This document shows, piece after piece, positions 6,747 to 9,709 of a stretch of DNA of 9,709 bases (position 1 is the stretch's first letter; every line of letters starts with the position of its first letter). Source of the DNA: CAYJAZ01 sp964370095 (GTDB lineage: Bacteria; Desulfobacterota; Desulfovibrionia; Desulfovibrionales; Desulfovibrionaceae); the NCBI GenBank assembly GCA_964370095.1, contig CAYJHJ010000074.1, positions 1 to 9,709 of the forward strand, given 5' to 3'. The translations under genes and the position numbers were made by a program. A model generated the notes under the pieces. That model was given only the letters and a program-made list of their open reading frames with translations, ran no database searches and had not been told where the DNA came from.

Positions 6747-7037
6747 TTAATTTATAGCTTCAATAGCTTGCATAATTGTATGAGAGCCATTTTTTGTACA
6801 ATAATTTACCATATGTGTGGTTAGTTCGGTAATATATTCTTCGCTGAGGACTGTATTATCACTAATACCACTTAAATATCCATCAATCCAGAAGACGAGC
6901 ATTGTCATATCATTTTGAGAAGATGCTGCAAATTCTTTACAGGGAATTTTTGCCATATCGGTTTCTTCTGCTTGAATTGATGGTGCAAAAGCCATAAACG
7001 CTGCTAAAAAAGCAGGTAATAAAAATTTAAATTTCAT
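6747..7037 (-). CDS. HdeA/HdeB-like periplasmic acid-stress protein
   Basis: The 96-residue precursor has a signal peptide (1-23, cleavage after SIQA) and a mature part of 73 residues. It matches the HdeA/HdeB layout: an early cysteine in IPCKEF (C33), a central helix with WIDGYLSG (50-57), and a second cysteine in VNYCTKNG (C80) that would form the single disulfide of the family. In enterobacteria HdeA and HdeB are periplasmic chaperones that unfold at low pH and stop other proteins from aggregating. The same role here is inferred from family likeness only, and many HdeA-like proteins outside enterics are untested. GGAG (+ strand ctcc at 7045-7048) lies 7 bases before the ATG. The gene stands alone, ended by its own terminator. 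Its presence near urease maturation genes fits an acid-survival theme. Confidence 0.75.
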   Translation of the reverse strand: MKFKFLLPAFLAAFMAFAPSIQAEETDMAKIPCKEFAASSQNDMTMLVFWIDGYLSGISDNTVLSEEYITELTTHMVNYCTKNGSHTIMQAIEAIN

Positions 7038-7168
7038 AAATACGCTCCGTTTTGTTTTTCGTACAAATAGTTTGTTTTTTCTTTTCAGAAACTTATTAAA
7101 CTTTATACATATCTCCTTAAAAAGTCAAGACAAATTTGCGATATTATTCACATGGCTGAAAGCATTTC

Positions 7169-7197
7169 TTGAGATAAATTTTCAAAAGGCGTATCAC
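7169..7197 (+). promoter_or_regulatory. Weak candidate promoter of copy B
   Basis: TTGAGA (7169-7174) and TATCAC (7192-7197) are 17 bases apart. The -35 box differs from consensus at one base and the -10 box at two. It is weaker than the promoter of copy A, and little upstream sequence is shared between the two copies. Confidence 0.3.
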
Positions 7198-7224
7198 AAG
7201 GAAATTCTAAATTTGGGAGAAAAA

Positions 7225-7562
7225 ATGAAAAAATTCTTTCATTACCTTTTATGGCAATCTTAATGACATTAATTTTATCTATGCCTGCAACGGCAAGAAA
7301 CCTTACTGTTGTTAATTCTTGCGGATTTGAAATTTATATTCTTGGTATTTTCAATACAAACAGCGATGAATATACTGTTTTACTTGGTGATGAAGTTCTT
7401 CTTGATGGCTACAAGGTTACAGTTAATCTTCAAGGCGTCGACAGTGGCTGGGATTTAATCGCAGAAACTGAAGACGGCTCTTCTGTTTTCTCTGAAAAGC
7501 TTGGCTTTAGCGGTGTAAGCACTGTATATTTTCATGGTGATTGCTTAATTACAGGTGAATAA
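7225..7562 (+). pseudogene. Small secreted beta-rich protein, copy B, frameshifted in the signal peptide
   Basis: This is a paralogue of the protein at 4923-5261; 67 of 88 mature residues are identical by eye. GGGAG (7215-7219) marks the ATG at 7225. The poly-A run after that ATG has six A (7228-7233), whereas copy A has seven. The frame therefore leads to MKKFFHYLLWQS and a TAA at 7261-7263. Adding one A restores a normal 24-residue signal peptide (MKKILSLPFMAILM and on, ending MPATA) and a 112-residue protein identical in length to copy A. Translation from the ATG at 7251 would give 103 residues with a shortened signal lacking the positive N-terminus and a ribosome site. Several Asp, Gly and Pro residues of copy A are replaced (for example LPDG to LLDG), which suggests relaxed constraint. 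Alternatives are a phase-variable gene, or one rescued by slippage on the A run. Confidence 0.72.
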
Positions 7563-7591
7563 TATTTATAATTTTTAGCAAAAAAATTCAT

Positions 7592-7620
7592 TTTACAATT
7601 TTTCATCTTAAATATATAGT
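7592..7620 (+). promoter_or_regulatory. Promoter of the serine protease-Sel1 gene
   Basis: TTTACA (7592-7597) and TATAGT (7615-7620) are spaced by 17 bases, and each is one base from consensus. The predicted leader is about 27 bases and contains the ribosome site. A perfect TATAAT at 7635-7640 also exists, but it is too near the ATG and lacks a -35 partner. Confidence 0.5.
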
Positions 7621-7653
7621 TATTGAGTGAAACATATAATTTAAGGAAGAAAT

Positions 7654-9588
7654 ATGAAAAACAAAAGAAGAAAATCACTCTTTATTCTTTTTCTCATAAT
7701 ATCACAAATAACGACACTCGTTATAGATAATAACAGTTTTGCGGCATCTGCAGCCTTTATTGATATCGATAATATTCGCCAAAGAGCCGATGAACAAAGG
7801 CGCGAAATAGCACAAAGAATGGAAGAAAGCACATTTTTCATTCTTTCAATGTACGGAAGAGATGACTTTGCTATGGGCACAGGTTTTGTGGTTGCTGAAA
7901 ATTATATCCTTACAAATGCTCACGTTATTGAAGATGGCGAAACCATTTATGTTGCTGGAAAAGGCTTTGCACCTATTGAGGCACAAATTGTAGGCGTAGA
8001 TTATAATGAAAAAAACGACTTTGCCCTCTTAAAATTCAAACAACCCTTCGAGCTTCCAATTTTAGCCTTCAATACCAATATCGGCAGAACAGATAGGGTG
8101 AGTGCGTGGGGCTATCCTTATCTTGTTACACAGTTTGACACCAGCTTGACAGATATAACTGAGGGCGAATTTACTGCTTTGCCTCCTCTTGTGTACACTG
8201 AAGGCAGTGTGAGCTCCTTTGTAAATGACGGAGCAATGGACAGTATTATTCACACGGCTGCAATTGCTGGCGGAAACAGCGGCGGCCCACTTATCAACTC
8301 AGACGGAGAAGTTGTGGGTGTGAATACATGGGGAGCAACAGATGAAGACGAAGGCGCGTTCGTGAATGCTTCACTTTTTGCAGCAGAAGCCATAGCTTTT
8401 TTACGCGAGCACAATGTTGAACCTATTATTGTCGGCGATGAAATTCCCTCCTATCATGCAAGGGGAAAGGAAAATCAGCCTATTTCAATATTTAATAATG
8501 AAGAGAGCTACGCACCAAATCAATCTACAGAAGGAATTTTGTCTATGTTTTCCTCTGCTGTTGAGAATTTAACAGAATATGACGATCAACCTCAAGGCTT
8601 TAGAGATAATGATGAAAACGGTTTCCACGAAAATGCCATAAATCCTCTAGAGTCAAATGAATACTCAGCAGAAGCCCTTGAAATGTATCAGCTAGCAAAT
8701 GAGGGTGATTTTGATGCTCAGGCATATTTAGGTGTGTCGTATTATTTCGGAGAGGATGCGCCTTTTGATATAGAAAGAGCTTTTTATTGGCTTAAAAAAG
8801 CTGCAGACCAAGAAAATGCAGGCGCACTTACTATGCTTGGGTCTATCTACCTTTCCGATGAAGAATTTAAAAATCCACAGCTTGGCTTGGAATTGCTTAC
8901 AAAGGGTGCGGATTTAGACCCTTATTACGCTTCTGTTTTGTCATCATTCTATTATGAAGGCGAAACTTACGGAGTTTTAGCTGATTATGACAAAGCTTTG
9001 TGGTATGCCCAGCGTGGAGCGGAAGTAGATGACGCTGATGCAAAAGCTCTTTTGGCAGAATTCTATCTTTTTGGGCTTGCTAACGGTGCGCTTGAGGTTG
9101 ACAGGAAAAAAGCGCTTGAACTGGCACAAGAAACTGCTGAGGAAGGTGCGATGCGTGGTTATGCTGTTCTTGCTGCTCTCAATTTCTTTGGCGATGTTAT
9201 AGAAGAAAATCTTCCAAAAGCCTTTGAATATGCGCAAATTGCCGCTGAGGGTGAAGATGTTTTTGGTATGGGCTTGCTTTCTTATTATTATTTTAATGGA
9301 ATTGGCACTAAAAAAGATTATTTTGAGGCACGAAAGTGGGCAGAATTGTCTGTAGCTGAAGGCAGTGCTTATGGTGAATTTGTTCTAGGTGCATTGCACT
9401 ACGATGGGCTTGCAGGACTAGATAAAGATAATTCACTAGCGTGGGCATATTTCGTGCTTTCTGCCGAAGAGTTTTTAAATGATGCCATAAATGCCAAAGA
9501 GCAAGTTTACGATGAAATCTCTGTACAAGAAAAAGAAAGAGGGGAAGAATATGTAAACACTTGGAAAAAAGAGTGGGGTTTGAAGTAA
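7654..9588 (+). CDS. Exported trypsin-like serine protease with C-terminal Sel1 repeats
   Basis: This 644-residue protein begins with a signal peptide or anchor (KNKRRK then a hydrophobic helix to about 30, possible cleavage near SFAA). A trypsin/HtrA-like protease domain covers about 55-255, with a complete catalytic triad: H90 in LTNAHVIED, D122 in KNDFALLKF and S209 in GGNSGGPL. A linker rich in Asn, Glu and Asp (256-335) leads to about seven Sel1-type repeats of 36-40 residues (338-605), seen as alternating A--YLGVSYYFG and A--WLKKAA units. A charged tail follows. There is no PDZ domain, unlike DegP/DegQ. Sel1 repeats usually hold protein partners, so they may bring substrates to the periplasmic protease (inference). 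AAGGA at 7643-7647 lies 6 bases before the ATG. It seems to be a single-gene unit. No clear terminator follows; an imperfect inverted repeat (cacaag/cttgtg) lies at 9628-9641. Confidence 0.9.
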   Translation: MKNKRRKSLFILFLIISQITTLVIDNNSFAASAAFIDIDNIRQRADEQRREIAQRMEESTFFILSMYGRDDFAMGTGFVVAENYILTNAHVIEDGETIYVAGKGFAPIEAQIVGVDYNEKNDFALLKFKQPFELPILAFNTNIGRTDRVSAWGYPYLVTQFDTSLTDITEGEFTALPPLVYTEGSVSSFVNDGAMDSIIHTAAIAGGNSGGPLINSDGEVVGVNTWGATDEDEGAFVNASLFAAEAIAFLREHNVEPIIVGDEIPSYHARGKENQPISIFNNEESYAPNQSTEGILSMFSSAVENLTEYDDQPQGFRDNDENGFHENAINPLESNEYSAEALEMYQLANEGDFDAQAYLGVSYYFGEDAPFDIERAFYWLKKAADQENAGALTMLGSIYLSDEEFKNPQLGLELLTKGADLDPYYASVLSSFYYEGETYGVLADYDKALWYAQRGAEVDDADAKALLAEFYLFGLANGALEVDRKKALELAQETAEEGAMRGYAVLAALNFFGDVIEENLPKAFEYAQIAAEGEDVFGMGLLSYYYFNGIGTKKDYFEARKWAELSVAEGSAYGEFVLGALHYDGLAGLDKDNSLAWAYFVLSAEEFLNDAINAKEQVYDEISVQEKERGEEYVNTWKKEWGLK

Positions 9589-9612
9589 AAATTTTTCTGA
9601 TTATTTTGATAA

Positions 9613-9709
9613 AACTCATACTTTACTCACAAGGTCTTGTGTGATAAGTGCTTCGGCAATGCAAAGAAAGATTATTACGCTATAGCTAAAGAAGCTGATA
9701 AGCAATGGA
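9613..9709 (+). other. Open frame running off the window end, no start seen
   Basis: After the TAA at 9610-9612 the frame stays open for 32 codons to the window edge and reads VLCDKCFGNAKKDYYAIAKE. There is no ATG or ribosome site; a TTG at 9634 is the only possible start. It could be the remnant of a gene or chance. Nothing else is visible between 9589 and the end. Confidence 0.15.

Noticed and set aside
7072..7263. A 63-codon + strand open frame before copy B.
   Set aside because: It is intergenic sequence running in frame into the frameshifted start of copy B; its own ATG has no ribosome site and it lies in the divergent promoter area.
8062..8253. A 63-codon - strand open frame inside the protease domain.
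   Set aside because: It is a shadow of the coding frame that carries the catalytic triad.
9308..9619. A 103-codon - strand open frame at the window end.
   Set aside because: It is antisense to the Sel1 repeats of the protease gene and has no ribosome site or recognisable domain.

Overview
The window is AT-rich DNA from a Gram-negative bacterium. It starts inside a urease maturation operon and then runs through a patchwork of broken genes and genes for exported proteins. The urease genes are in the order ureF-ureG-ureD(ureH), the order of Helicobacter ure operons, and the UreF tail and UreG read very much like the Helicobacter proteins. However, a broken sigma-54 activator downstream ends in a Fis-type helix of the style I associate with Desulfovibrio-like bacteria. 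I therefore cannot settle the lineage: an AT-rich, probably host- or gut-associated proteobacterium or desulfobacterium is the best description. No rRNA, tRNA, CRISPR array, transposase or integrase was seen.

Layout. 2-1913 (+): 3' part of ureF, complete ureG and complete ureD, tightly spaced as one operon. 1914-2414: decayed DNA holding a broken DJ-1/PfpI C-terminus and a broken sigma-54 activator C-terminus, closed by a 15-bp hairpin. 2529-4034 (-): a secreted leucine-rich-repeat protein with its own promoter. 4120-4860: no intact gene, but an in-frame 9-bp minisatellite (Arg-Glu-Asp/Gly), a locally GC-richer patch and a hydrophobic C-terminal fragment. 4923-5261 (+): a small secreted protein with a promoter and a terminator. 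5529-6647 (-): a two-helix membrane protein with a LURP-one/Tubby-like C-terminal domain. 6747-7037 (-): an HdeA/HdeB-like periplasmic protein. 7225-7562 (+): a paralogue of the small secreted protein, frameshifted in a poly-A run in its signal peptide. 7654-9588 (+): an exported trypsin-like serine protease fused to Sel1 repeats. The last 120 bases hold no convincing gene.

How the parts may work together (inference). Urease maturation and an HdeA-like periplasmic chaperone are both acid-survival functions, and every intact gene after the urease operon has a signal peptide or membrane anchor. The region therefore looks like an envelope or host-interface accessory region that has lost genes by deletion and frameshift. 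No single new multi-gene system is proven. The best leads are the small secreted paralogue pair, one copy of which is switched off or on at a poly-A tract, the protease-Sel1 fusion, and the membrane-anchored LURP-one protein.
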